Source: an uncultured Flavonifractor sp.
GTDB taxonomy: Bacteria > Bacillota > Clostridia > Oscillospirales > Oscillospiraceae
Assembly: GCA_944385625.1 (NCBI GenBank)
Contig: CALWXZ010000006.1
Span: 1 to 47,141, forward strand
Length of the DNA: 47,141 bases
Direction: 5' to 3'
Of the stretch, positions 1 through 7,080 are shown piece after piece. A program made the position numbers and the translations under genes. Every line of letters starts with the position of its first letter. The stretch's first letter is position 1. Below the pieces are notes generated by a model. That model saw only the letters and a program-made list of their open reading frames with translations. It was not told where the DNA came from and made no database searches.

Positions 1-159
1 GATAATGATGAGTCCAAGGAGAAAGCCAAAATCGGTGACCAGTGGGCGAAGCTGGCCGGAAAACAGTACAAGTATTATATGGTGTTTGAGACCAAGCAGC
101 CGGATTATCCGGGAGCATATTCTCTGGAGCGGTTTATGGAGATTATAAAGGCATTATAA
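1..159 (+). CDS. Type III restriction enzyme (helicase/Res subunit), C-terminal fragment
   Basis: The reading frame is open from the first base and stops with TAA at 157-159, giving 52 C-terminal residues. The segment around 'KIGDQWAKLAGKQYKYYMVFE' (residues 10-30 of the visible part) resembles the C-terminal end of type III restriction-modification Res subunits, where the nuclease domain closes with a K-W-x(n)-YYMVF type strand. Such subunits are DEAD/DEAH helicases with a PD-(D/E)XK nuclease that cut DNA lacking the partner methyltransferase's mark. The helicase motifs and the Mod gene, if present, lie left of the window. The gene ends only 29 bases before the ParA-like gene, with no terminator between them, so the two are probably cotranscribed. 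The assignment rests on a short tail and is a family-resemblance call. Confidence 0.55.
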   Translation, partial: DNDESKEKAKIGDQWAKLAGKQYKYYMVFETKQPDYPGAYSLERFMEIIKAL

Positions 160-188
160 TATTCACTTTAGCACGAGGAGGATAGACA

Positions 189-1211
189 ATGGCAAAAATA
201 ATTTCTTTTTTCAACCACAAAGGTGGAGTTAGCAAAACAACTACAACTTATCATGTAGCCTGGATGCTTTCGGACAAAGGATACAAAGTCCTAATGGTAG
301 ATACCGATTCTCAGTGCAATCTAACAGGTCTGGCTATTGGTGAAGATTCCTTTGAAAGATTTTATGAAGAAAACCCCAATAATAATATCAAGTCTGCACT
401 TGATCCAGCATTTTTAGGACAACCAATTCCTATCCAAGCAATTGAAGGCGTTCAAGTTAAAGAAAATTTGTGGCTTGTTCCGGGACATATTGATATTACG
501 GAATTTGATATTTCTCTTGGAATGGCACACAATTTTTCTACATCTATGGCCATTTTGATGAATTTACCTGGTGCAATATACTCGTTTATTCAAAAAATGA
601 TCGAAAAATACCAGATTGATTATGTTTTAATTGATATGAACCCCAGTCTGTCAGAAACAAATAAAAACCTATTGACTATTAGCGATTACTTCATCGTTCC
701 TACAGCTCCGGATTTCTTCTCGCAGATGGCCTTATCAACGTTAGCCTCTACGGTTCCAAAATGGAAAAAATGGTCCTTAACCGCTAGATTGTTTTTTAGA
801 GATAGCATTTATCCTTTCCCCGAAAAAGATCCTAAATTCTTAGGCATTGTGATGCAAAATTTTACTATTAGAAAAGGAAACCCCACGCAAGCATTCCAGG
901 GAAAAATAGATGGTGTTGTCGAAAAGGTACAAAATACAGTTATCCCCGCTTTTGAACCTCAAGATTTAGTATTAGATGGAGAAAAAAGAGCAATTCAAGA
1001 AAAAGCAAAATATTGTTTGGCGTACATTTCCAACTTTCAAAGTTTAGCTCCAAAAATGCAAGAAGATGATGGGCCATCTACCCCTGTATTTGCCATTGAC
1101 GAGAGACATTTAGGAAGCGGAAAGGTGCTGGAGAACTATCTTGAAAAAAGGCAAACATTTTATAAAGTTTTTTCTGATATGGTTGATGAAATTGTAAATT
1201 TGACAAATTAA
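189..1211 (+). CDS. ParA/MinD-like ATPase (AAA_31 type)
   Basis: A 340-residue P-loop ATPase of the ParA family. The deviant Walker A motif KGGVSKTT is at residues 11-18, with both the signature lysine K11 and the P-loop lysine K16. It is followed by VDTDSQCNLT (Walker A' region, about 37-46) and by Walker B LIDMNPSLSE near residue 150. ParA ATPases dimerise on ATP and bind DNA nonspecifically to position plasmids, chromosomes or protein complexes. No ParB or centromere-like repeat is visible beside it, so ordinary partitioning is not indicated. AGGAGG at about 176-181 supports the ATG start. It sits between a type III restriction gene and a HEPN gene, 15 bases from the latter, in visibly AT-rich DNA unlike the core genome. 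A role as a sensor or scaffold in a defence module is inference. Confidence 0.85.
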   Translation: MAKIISFFNHKGGVSKTTTTYHVAWMLSDKGYKVLMVDTDSQCNLTGLAIGEDSFERFYEENPNNNIKSALDPAFLGQPIPIQAIEGVQVKENLWLVPGHIDITEFDISLGMAHNFSTSMAILMNLPGAIYSFIQKMIEKYQIDYVLIDMNPSLSETNKNLLTISDYFIVPTAPDFFSQMALSTLASTVPKWKKWSLTARLFFRDSIYPFPEKDPKFLGIVMQNFTIRKGNPTQAFQGKIDGVVEKVQNTVIPAFEPQDLVLDGEKRAIQEKAKYCLAYISNFQSLAPKMQEDDGPSTPVFAIDERHLGSGKVLENYLEKRQTFYKVFSDMVDEIVNLTN

Positions 1212-1226
1212 TAGTGAGGGTTGAAA

Positions 1227-1880
1227 ATGAATACTCCAATTGACAATTTCAATCTTCATATCTTAGAGCTAAAAAAATTAGATGATATTTTCAAGTATAA
1301 TGCCAAATTGCTTACAGCAGGAATAGATATATCTGGTTTGCTAAGAGCTGAAATTGTGTTTGTAGTTAGTGCCTTGGACCAGTTTATCCATGCGGTGTTG
1401 ATTTACAAAGCAATGGATATATTGAAAAATAGAAAACCACAGTCCGCCTCCTTTTACAAGCTTACAATTGGCTTAAATTCTGTAAGTCTATTTCTCAATA
1501 ATACCAACGCAATCGATGCTTTTCCAATCATCGAGAAAGAAATCAGAACCAATTTAGGATGGAAAAGTTTTCAGCAGCCAGACAAGATTGCTGAGGCATT
1601 AAAAATAGTGTGTAATAAAAAAATTTGGGACGAAGTTTCTGGTATAATGGGTATTTCAACTCAGGTACTCAAGGAACAACTTAAGTTGATTGTAAAGCGG
1701 CGTGATTCCATTGCACATGAAGCAGACTTTGATTTGGTGAATCAATGCCAATACCCTATCGATAGAGCAAGTACAAAGGATTCGGTAAATTTCGTTATTT
1801 CTCTGGTCTATGCAATTGATTCCATTGTTTTCGACTATGTCTATAATCAAGCAAATGTAAATCGGTATCTCATTACATAA
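1227..1880 (+). CDS. HEPN-domain protein (RiboL-PSP-HEPN-like), putative RNase effector
   Basis: A 217-residue, probably all-helical protein. Its C-terminal third carries RRDSIAHEAD, with R158/R159 and H164 forming the Rx4-6H motif of HEPN ribonucleases. The upstream helix with R40, E42 and the SALDQFIH stretch (48-55) matches the conserved first part of the RiboL-PSP-HEPN family. HEPN proteins of this kind are frequently RNA-cleaving toxins or effectors in phage-defence and toxin-antitoxin loci. I prefer ATG 1227 over the in-frame TTG at 1221 because GAGG at 1216-1219 is correctly spaced only for the ATG. It lies 15 bases after the ParA-like ATPase on the same strand and shares its AT-rich composition, so the two are probably one operon. 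Enzymatic activity is inferred from the motif only. Confidence 0.75.
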   Translation: MNTPIDNFNLHILELKKLDDIFKYNAKLLTAGIDISGLLRAEIVFVVSALDQFIHAVLIYKAMDILKNRKPQSASFYKLTIGLNSVSLFLNNTNAIDAFPIIEKEIRTNLGWKSFQQPDKIAEALKIVCNKKIWDEVSGIMGISTQVLKEQLKLIVKRRDSIAHEADFDLVNQCQYPIDRASTKDSVNFVISLVYAIDSIVFDYVYNQANVNRYLIT

Positions 1881-1922
1881 CAGCAAGAAAGTGCCAGCCT
1901 TTTGACTGACACTTTCTTACTG
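1881..1922 (+). terminator. 17-bp inverted repeat after the HEPN gene
   Basis: Left arm CAGCAAGAAAGTGCCAG (1881-1897) pairs with right arm CTGACACTTTCTTACTG (1906-1922) with two mismatches or wobbles and an 8-base loop. It begins at the base after the HEPN stop codon. There is no uridine tract, so it may be a 3' stabilising hairpin, a Rho-assisted terminator or a protein-binding palindrome rather than a classical terminator. Confidence 0.55.
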
Positions 1923-2020
1923 GCTATATCAATTATGACCTAATCCTAGCAAACTTAGAATTTGTGAAATCATTTGAGGCTATCCATTGGCATGCTAGAT
2001 TGAAGGGGAAACTCTGTTAT

Positions 2021-3250
2021 TTATATCAGTCCAATAGGCACAATCAAATTATTCTCATCAAAGGCCCCCAACTTTTCCGCCATGCACAGCACTGCGCCAG
2101 TACCACGCTGGAGGGGTGATTTGTCGATCAACTCAAAGACCTTTGTGAGCTTTTTCGGCGGGGTGGCCATCTTCTTGATCTCCAACGGGTAAAGCTTTCC
2201 GTCCTGCTCCAGCAGCAGGTCGATCTCCTTGGCGTCGCTGTCCCGATAGTAGTAAAGAAACGGCTCCTGCCCCGCGTTCTGGTAGGACTTCATAACCTCA
2301 GACACCGTGAAATTCTCCAGCAGCGCCCCGTTCATGGCTCCAGCCATAGCTGTCTCCGGGCTGGTCCACCGGGTCAGATAGCACACCAGGCCGGTGTCGT
2401 AAAAATACAGCTTGGGCGTGGAGACCGTCCGTTTCAGCAGATTATTGGAATAGGGGTGCAGCAGAAATATAATTCCCAGCGCCTCCAGAATATGCAGCCA
2501 ACTCTTGGCAGTGGCCTGGTCAATCTCTGCATCATCGGCAATGCCCTTGTAGTTTACCTGCTGACCAGCCCGGGCGGCGGTGGCCCGCAGAAACCGCAAA
2601 AATTTCAGACTGTCGATCCCAGAGGACAGCCGCCGCACGTCCCGCTCCATATAGGTATCAATATAGCTGGAATAGAACAGATTGGCGTTGGTATACTGGC
2701 CGGTGACCAGCGCGGGCATACCGCCTCGGAAAATCCGCTGATACATGGTCGGAGTATCGCATACCGGGCAATGCTGCTGCCGCTCTTGCAGCGCATTCAG
2801 ATCCACTCGGAAGGGGCCTGTGGCAGGACAATGGAGAATCTCACTCTGGGACATGGGGGACAGATGGAGCAAAGCCACTCTCCCTGCCAGAGATTCCTGC
2901 ACACCCTCCATCATTTTGAACAGCTGAGAGCCGGTCATCCAGAAGTCCCCCGGCTGGTGGCGCTGATCCACCATCATCTTGATGTAAGGGAACAGCTCCG
3001 GAGCATACTGCACCTCGTCGATCAAGAGCGGCGGCTTGTGCAGCTGGAAGAACATCTTGGGGTCTGTCTTTGCAAGCTCACGCTCTGTGAGGTCGTCCAG
3101 GGTGACAACCGTTCGTCCCCGTCCCTCTTTCTCGATCAGATGCTCCAACATGGTGGTCTTACCCACCTGCCGGGGACCCACAATTAGCAATGCGGGATAC
3201 TGGGAAGAGACCTCCAGAACCACCGGCTCCATGTGGCGGGTAACGTACAT
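2021..3250 (-). CDS. AAA ATPase with DUF4143 domain
   Basis: 409 residues from the ATG at 3250, which is preceded by a GAGG-rich leader; an in-frame GTG at 3259 is the alternative. Walker A GPRQVGKTT is at about 25-33 and Walker B LLIDE at about 75-79, followed by a TGSQLF sensor-like stretch. This is the AAA_14 fold. The C-terminal half has the DUF4143 layout ending in YYRDSDAKEIDLLLE, which looks like the D...E-x-D/K core of a restriction-like nuclease fold. These ATPases are very common in anaerobes, often in many copies, and have no well-established function. The gene is orphaned here, on the strand opposite the ParA/HEPN pair, with base composition closer to the core genome. It could be an independent acquisition inside the element. 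Confidence 0.85.
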   Translation of the reverse strand: MYVTRHMEPVVLEVSSQYPALLIVGPRQVGKTTMLEHLIEKEGRGRTVVTLDDLTERELAKTDPKMFFQLHKPPLLIDEVQYAPELFPYIKMMVDQRHQPGDFWMTGSQLFKMMEGVQESLAGRVALLHLSPMSQSEILHCPATGPFRVDLNALQERQQHCPVCDTPTMYQRIFRGGMPALVTGQYTNANLFYSSYIDTYMERDVRRLSSGIDSLKFLRFLRATAARAGQQVNYKGIADDAEIDQATAKSWLHILEALGIIFLLHPYSNNLLKRTVSTPKLYFYDTGLVCYLTRWTSPETAMAGAMNGALLENFTVSEVMKSYQNAGQEPFLYYYRDSDAKEIDLLLEQDGKLYPLEIKKMATPPKKLTKVFELIDKSPLQRGTGAVLCMAEKLGAFDENNLIVPIGLI

Positions 3251-3336
3251 ATCCCTCACCTCATTTCGGATAATATCAGATTATAATCCTATTTTACCCG
3301 AAAAATACTGGTATAGCAAGTCACTGATTTAATTTG

Positions 3337-3699
3337 TTACGGTGTTGCGTATATCATTTCCCGCAGGACAACCTCTTCGGCAGCGGCTCTGAAATTGTTC
3401 ATGGCTCCTACCCATGCCATCTGGTCTGACTCCTTCAGGCACTCGTCTACCCCGTTGGCGGCTGCCATCTTTTCCACCATATCAATCACCATTTCTTCGG
3501 CCCGCAGGTCCATCTCTGCTAAGTGGCTGTCCAACTGCCCAACCAGCAGCAAACGGTCGTACAGCATGGGCCTGTGCTGTTTCAGGTAGGTTTTGTAAAG
3601 CATACCATACTCGCCCAGTGTTCGGCCATCTGTCTCCGGCAAGCAGAGATCAGGGTAGTAATAGTCCCCTACCTGGGTATAGGACAAAGATTGACTCAT
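3337..3699 (-). CDS. TnpV-family transposon-associated protein
   Basis: 120 residues. The N-terminal pattern (YTQVGDYYYPDL..P...GRTLGEYG..YKTYLKQHRP) matches TnpV proteins, small accessory proteins found in Clostridial transposons and integrative elements. Their function is not established. The ATG at 3699 has GGAGGA about 14-9 bases upstream. It starts four bases after the stop of the DUF6809 gene, so it is the last gene of a three-gene minus-strand operon. No transposase or resolvase is visible nearby, so this looks like mobile-element cargo or a remnant. Confidence 0.75.
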   Translation of the reverse strand: MSQSLSYTQVGDYYYPDLCLPETDGRTLGEYGMLYKTYLKQHRPMLYDRLLLVGQLDSHLAEMDLRAEEMVIDMVEKMAAANGVDECLKESDQMAWVGAMNNFRAAAEEVVLREMIYATP

Positions 3700-3703
3700 A
3701 GGT

Positions 3704-3979
3704 CTATTCCTCCTCCGTCATAAAAGTATCCAGAATCAACCTGGCACCCATGCGAAAGCCACAGACAAAGCTGTCCAGGTCACAGCGGGCATTCAGCTCG
3801 CTCCAGGCGTCGGTATACGCCAAGAAACGATCCCTCTGAGGTTCCTCAAGCTGCTCCAGCAGCCATTTCTCCAGTTCAGAAAGTGTACGCTGCACCTTCC
3901 TCATTGCTTCGGGATGGATGCTTTCCCGCGCCTGTGGGTCCATATTGCCATAGAAGAATTGCTCCAGATAGCGCATCAT
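3704..3979 (-). CDS. DUF6809-family small protein
   Basis: 91 residues from the ATG at 3979, where AAGGAGGG precedes tandem ATG ATG codons (3979 and 3976). A longer in-frame reading to 4087 has no ribosome-binding site and runs into the upstream gene. The sequence has the 'YLEQFFYGNMDPQ....E...' opening and the 'FVCGFRMGARLILD' ending typical of DUF6809 proteins, short helical proteins of unknown function that are common in Clostridial mobile elements. The start overlaps the stop of the HTH gene by four bases (ATGA), which indicates translational coupling. Confidence 0.75.
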   Translation of the reverse strand: MMRYLEQFFYGNMDPQARESIHPEAMRKVQRTLSELEKWLLEQLEEPQRDRFLAYTDAWSELNARCDLDSFVCGFRMGARLILDTFMTEEE

Positions 3980-4566
3980 TTGCCCTCCTTCTGCTTGGTA
4001 TGGGCATCCATCTCCTTGTGGAAGGACATCATGGTGACGATATGCCATTGGGATTTGCGGTGGATCGTACGGAACCGCATGGAACAAATAAAGTCAATCA
4101 GGACTACCTTGGGGATATAGTAGCTACCACCCGACTGGATGTAGTACAACTCACCCTTGCGGCACCACTGATGGATAGTGGTGGGACCGTAGCCAATCAA
4201 CTTGGCCACCTGTCTGCCTGACATTACGTCGGGGCAGTCCTTCATCAGCCGGAGGAGGTATCCTTTCAGTGCCTTTTGGGTTTTCTCCGGCAGCTCCTTC
4301 GACGTCAGAGCCGGAAATTTCGTCTTGCGCTTTGTGTTTTGGGGCAGATATAACTCCGGGCAGATTCCCTTTCCCCGGAGATAAGTCTGCACATCCTCTT
4401 TGCGGATCTGATAGCAGCGGGTCTTTTTGCCGGTACACCGGCAGGGCACCTTGCCGGTCTGGAGCAGGTACCTGGCGGTGGATTTGCTGATATGGCACAG
4501 CTTATAGAACTGGTCTTTGCTCATCACGTCGGGGACAGTATCCCAGTCAATTGGCTCGTAATTCAT
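3976..4566 (-). CDS. Helix-turn-helix DNA-binding protein with two HTH segments
   Basis: 196 residues from the ATG at 4566 (GAGGTGA seven bases upstream); the in-frame GTG at 4575 is less likely. The N-terminal segment MSKDQFYKLCHISKSTARYL (about 15-34), followed by a basic wing and YQIRKEDVQTYL, resembles excisionase/MerR-type helix-turn-helix proteins. A second HTH is near 115-135 (MSGRQVAKLIGYGPTTIHQW), followed by YYIPKVVLIDFI. Proteins of this design act as excisionases or regulators in integrative elements. It is the first gene of the HTH/DUF6809/TnpV operon and lies next to the tRNA attachment fragment and three short direct repeats, so a directionality-factor role is plausible but unproven. 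Confidence 0.65.
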   Translation of the reverse strand: MNYEPIDWDTVPDVMSKDQFYKLCHISKSTARYLLQTGKVPCRCTGKKTRCYQIRKEDVQTYLRGKGICPELYLPQNTKRKTKFPALTSKELPEKTQKALKGYLLRLMKDCPDVMSGRQVAKLIGYGPTTIHQWCRKGELYYIQSGGSYYIPKVVLIDFICSMRFRTIHRKSQWHIVTMMSFHKEMDAHTKQKEGK

Positions 4567-4641
4567 GGCAATCACCTCGTCAGAAATGTCGCATCAAAAA
4601 AGCCATTTCCTGTGTGTTGCCAGGTGGTCACTTTCGCCCCC

Positions 4642-4683
4642 AGTTCTCTCCGCAGTTCTCTCCAAAATGCTTGAGTTCTCTCC
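4642..4683 (+). repeat. Three direct copies of AGTTCTCTCC
   Basis: The decamer AGTTCTCTCC occurs at 4642-4651, 4654-4663 and 4674-4683, the last two followed by AAAA. The copies lie between the HTH operon's start and the tRNA fragment. Short direct repeats at such a place are typical of arm-type integrase or excisionase binding sites, or of an operator for the HTH protein. The repeats are seen directly; the role is inferred. Confidence 0.6.
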
Positions 4684-4832
4684 AAAAACGGCCAAAACGG
4701 GCTTTTATTCGAATTTCAGGGGTTTGAGGACATGGGGCTGGATCAATCGGCGCAAACCGCTGTGGCGCAAGGGCTAGGCGGCGGACAAAACCGCCTGAAA
4801 AAGCCTGGAAATTTCAAGAAGTGTATAATTGG

Positions 4833-4896
4833 ACAACCGACTCGAAATCAGTTTGGGAGCAATCCCACGAGGGTTCGAATCCCTCCCGCTGCGCCA
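4833..4896 (+). other. Partial tRNA-Ser(CGA), 3' half only: candidate attachment site (att)
   Basis: The anticodon loop CTCGAAA (4841-4847, anticodon CGA at 4843-4845) is followed by a long variable arm TGGGA-GCAA-TCCCA. Next come a perfect T arm GAGGG-TTCGAAT-CCCTC (4869-4885), the acceptor 3' strand CCGCTGC, discriminator G and CCA (4894-4896). The long variable arm and anticodon identify serine. The matching 5' acceptor strand GCAGCGG and a D arm are absent upstream, and one anticodon-stem pair is broken, so this is not a functional tRNA. Tyrosine integrases commonly recombine at the anticodon or T loop, leaving an intact tRNA at one end of the element and a 3' copy at the other. The orientation implies that the intact gene and the rest of the element lie to the left. 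Confidence 0.75.
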
Positions 4897-4897
4897 G

Positions 4898-4936
4898 GTC
4901 GGAGCAGGCGTCATGTCGCTTGCTCCGACTTATTTT
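4898..4936 (+). terminator. Rho-independent terminator of the tRNA-Ser locus
   Basis: Perfect 9-bp arms GTCGGAGCA (4898-4906) and TGCTCCGAC (4921-4929) are followed by a T-rich tract (TTATTTTTTT). It starts two bases after the CCA of the tRNA fragment. It was probably the terminator of the original tRNA gene, left on the far side of the insertion. Confidence 0.8.
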
Positions 4937-5046
4937 TTTAAAGAAAACCCAGGCGAAAAGAAAAGAGCTTCTGGCCCGGGAATAAGACTTTGGCAGAGGT
5001 TTTCCCCCGCAGGTGCGAACGCCGCCAGGCTTTTTTGACAGGCTGA

Positions 5047-5077
5047 ATGGAACATCCGGCTGGATGCTCCATTTTTT
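5047..5077 (+). terminator. Terminator hairpin upstream of the DUF5655 gene's 3' end
   Basis: ATGGAACATCC (5047-5057) pairs with GGATGCTCCAT (5062-5072) with one mismatch and is followed by a run of Ts on the plus strand. It lies downstream of the convergent minus-strand gene's stop codon and could also stabilise that transcript's end, although there is no T tract on the minus strand. Confidence 0.6.
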
Positions 5078-5095
5078 CATGGTGTCAAAGCGGGA

Positions 5096-5473
5096 TCATT
5101 TCGCGGCGGAAAACAGGCTGGCCTCCCTGACCCATCCCATCAGCTCGTCGTCAATTTCCTCCGGACTGGAGATCAGCACATGGTGAGTCCAGCGGCCGGG
5201 ATAGGGCATCACGGAACCGTCAATCCGGGGTGATTCCAACGGATGATCCAGGCCAAAGCTCACCACGATAAAATGGGCAGGCCGGTCCTTTGCCCTGCGA
5301 ATCTGCATAAAGGAGACACAGGCGAACAAATGACGGTTATAAAAGGAGATCTGGCTTTTTTGTACCTTGATGGTTACGTCAGGCAGCTCGGACACCACCT
5401 TGTGCTCAAACCGTTCGTACAGCGGCAGGGACTGCATATCCTTCTGGAAGAACAGCAATGTATCTCCGTCCAT
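5096..5473 (-). CDS. DUF5655 domain protein
   Basis: 125 residues. The order of conserved stretches, KVQKSQISFYNRHLFACVSF in the N-terminal half, then FIVVSFGL, HPL and RWTHHVLI near 70-105, matches the DUF5655 family. Those domains are small alpha/beta modules found alone or fused to DNA-modification and stress proteins, and their biochemical role is not established. The ATG at 5473 follows a GGGGGG Shine-Dalgarno-like stretch. It is a single-gene unit on the minus strand, divergent from dinB, and lies just outside the inferred attachment site, so it is the first core-genome gene. Confidence 0.7.
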   Translation of the reverse strand: MDGDTLLFFQKDMQSLPLYERFEHKVVSELPDVTIKVQKSQISFYNRHLFACVSFMQIRRAKDRPAHFIVVSFGLDHPLESPRIDGSVMPYPGRWTHHVLISSPEEIDDELMGWVREASLFSAAK

Positions 5474-5558
5474 GACAAGCCCCCCTTTTTTACTATTATA
5501 TCATATTGGATAGAAGAGAAACAGACAACCCGCCGGGGCAGAGCCGACTGATTGAAGT

Positions 5559-5572
5559 GGAACGTATGTTTG
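5559..5572 (+). promoter_or_regulatory. LexA/DinR box (SOS operator) for dinB
   Basis: GGAACGTATGTTTG matches the Gram-positive LexA box CGAACRNRYGTTYC/G at every position except the first. It overlaps the -35 hexamer of the dinB promoter (TTGACT, 5570-5575), the classic placement for LexA repression. Confidence 0.7.
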
Positions 5573-5598
5573 ACTTTGCTTCAAAAAGAGCATATAAT
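5570..5598 (+). promoter_or_regulatory. Sigma-A type promoter of dinB
   Basis: TTGACT (5570-5575), a 17-base spacer and a perfect TATAAT (5593-5598). The predicted transcript starts near 5605, about 37 bases before the dinB ATG. Confidence 0.8.
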
Positions 5599-5641
5599 GA
5601 AGCGACAAACCGTATTCTTTGGGCAGGGAGGAGGAAAGGAC

Positions 5642-6880
5642 ATGGACCGGGTCATTTTACACTGTGATCTGAACAGCTTTTACGCTTCGGTGGAGTTGCT
5701 GGAGCATCCGGAGCTGAAGGACAGGCCGGTGGCGGTATGCGGCAACCCGGAGAGCCGGCACGGGATCATTTTGGCAAAAAATGAGGCGGCCAAACGGTAC
5801 AAGGTTCAGACTGCGGAGACCATCTGGCAGGCCCGGCGGAAATGTCCGGACCTGATTTTGCTGCCTGCCCATCACTGGAAGTACAGGGAGTACTCCAAGA
5901 AAGTCAACGCCATTTACGAGCGGTATACCGACCTTGTTGAACCATTCTCCATCGACGAGAGCTGGCTGGATGTGACGGGCACCCTTCACCTCTTCGGCGG
6001 GGACGGCAGGACCCTGGCTGACCAGATTCGCAAGACCATCCGGCGGGAGCTGGGGCTGACAGTATCGGTGGGGGTATCTTTTAATAAGGTATTTGCCAAA
6101 ATGGGCAGCGACTATAAAAAGCCGGACGCCACCACGGTGATTACCCGGGAAAATTTTCAGCGGCTGCTCTGGCCGCTGCCGGTGACCGACCTGCTCTTTG
6201 TAGGTCGGGCGGCGGCGCGGGTGCTGGGAGGCTACGGTATACACACCATCGGAGATTTGGCCCGGTTTGACCGGGAGAGCATGGGGGCCATCCTGGGGAA
6301 GGGGGGATACACCCTCCATGACTACGCAACGGGCAGGGAGCACACCCCGGTGATCCCCGCCCGGGATATGCCGGGGCCCAAGTCGGTGGGGAACGGCCTG
6401 ACCTTTCCCAGGAACCTGTTGGGCTGGGATCAGCTGCGCACCGCCCTGTCCGAGCTGGCGGACGAGGTGGCGGCGCGCCTGCGCAAACATGGACTCAAGT
6501 GTACTACCGTTCAGATCACCGTGCGGGACCCGGCCTTTCATGATATCTGCCGGCAGAAGCGGCTCGATGCCCCTACCTATGTGTCCCGGGATTTGATACA
6601 GTGTGGGATGGAGCTGCTGCACAGCTGCTGGAACGAGCGTCAGCCGGTCCGGGCCCTTACCATTACAGCCCAGAATTTGGTGGAGGAGCAGGACGCGGGG
6701 GAGCAGGTGAACCTGTTTGAGGCCGAAGCCATCCCCAGCCGAGACCGGCTGGAGAAGCTGGAAAAGACCATGGATACCATTCGGCACAAGTACGGACGAA
6801 ATGCAATCTCCATCGCATCGGCCCTCCATGGGGAGGGTACGCCGGACCGGGAGGACCAGCGATTGCCGCCCGGGGACTGA
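5642..6880 (+). CDS. dinB: DNA polymerase IV (Y-family, translesion)
   Basis: 412 residues, the usual Pol IV length. The N-terminal CDLNSFYASVE carries the catalytic D9 and a Tyr steric gate (Y14). SIDESWLDV at 103-111 supplies D105 and E106. The helix-hairpin-helix and little-finger regions follow, and QVNLF at 355-359 is a canonical beta-clamp binding motif. The enzyme copies past damaged bases at stalled forks with low fidelity. The start at 5642 is chosen because GGAGGA precedes it and conserved sequence begins at residue 3; an in-frame extension back to 5552 overlaps the promoter and cannot be translated from it. A LexA box over the -35 element indicates SOS induction. It is a single-gene unit. 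Confidence 0.95.
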   Translation: MDRVILHCDLNSFYASVELLEHPELKDRPVAVCGNPESRHGIILAKNEAAKRYKVQTAETIWQARRKCPDLILLPAHHWKYREYSKKVNAIYERYTDLVEPFSIDESWLDVTGTLHLFGGDGRTLADQIRKTIRRELGLTVSVGVSFNKVFAKMGSDYKKPDATTVITRENFQRLLWPLPVTDLLFVGRAAARVLGGYGIHTIGDLARFDRESMGAILGKGGYTLHDYATGREHTPVIPARDMPGPKSVGNGLTFPRNLLGWDQLRTALSELADEVAARLRKHGLKCTTVQITVRDPAFHDICRQKRLDAPTYVSRDLIQCGMELLHSCWNERQPVRALTITAQNLVEEQDAGEQVNLFEAEAIPSRDRLEKLEKTMDTIRHKYGRNAISIASALHGEGTPDREDQRLPPGD

Positions 6881-6979
6881 TATAATCTTAAATATGATAT
6901 TATAGTATATAAAAAACTATATAAAAGATAGGCCCAACCCTGAAATGTTTTTAAGCAAACTGCCGTTTTTGTATAGAGT

Positions 6980-7008
6980 TTGGACAAGAAACGGGTTTTG
7001 TCTATTTT
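6980..7008 (+). promoter_or_regulatory. Possible promoter of the radical SAM gene
   Basis: TTGGAC (6980-6985), a 17-base spacer and TATTTT (7003-7008). The surrounding 6885-6935 stretch is very AT-rich, with several TATAAT-like hexamers and a weak AT hairpin (TATAGT...ACTATA). The predicted leader is about 65 bases. Confidence 0.4.
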
Positions 7009-7080
7009 CAAGTTTCGTCAGAAAAGGTATCATGACACACAACGATAGGTATTATTATGCCGTGAAAGGGGAAAACAAAG

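Noticed and set aside
1..1211. Plasmid partition locus based on the ParA-like gene
   Set aside because: No ParB gene or centromere-like iterons nearby; the neighbours are restriction and HEPN genes.
4749..4896. A complete tRNA gene
   Set aside because: No 5' acceptor strand complementary to CCGCTGC and no D arm upstream of the anticodon; only the 3' half is present.
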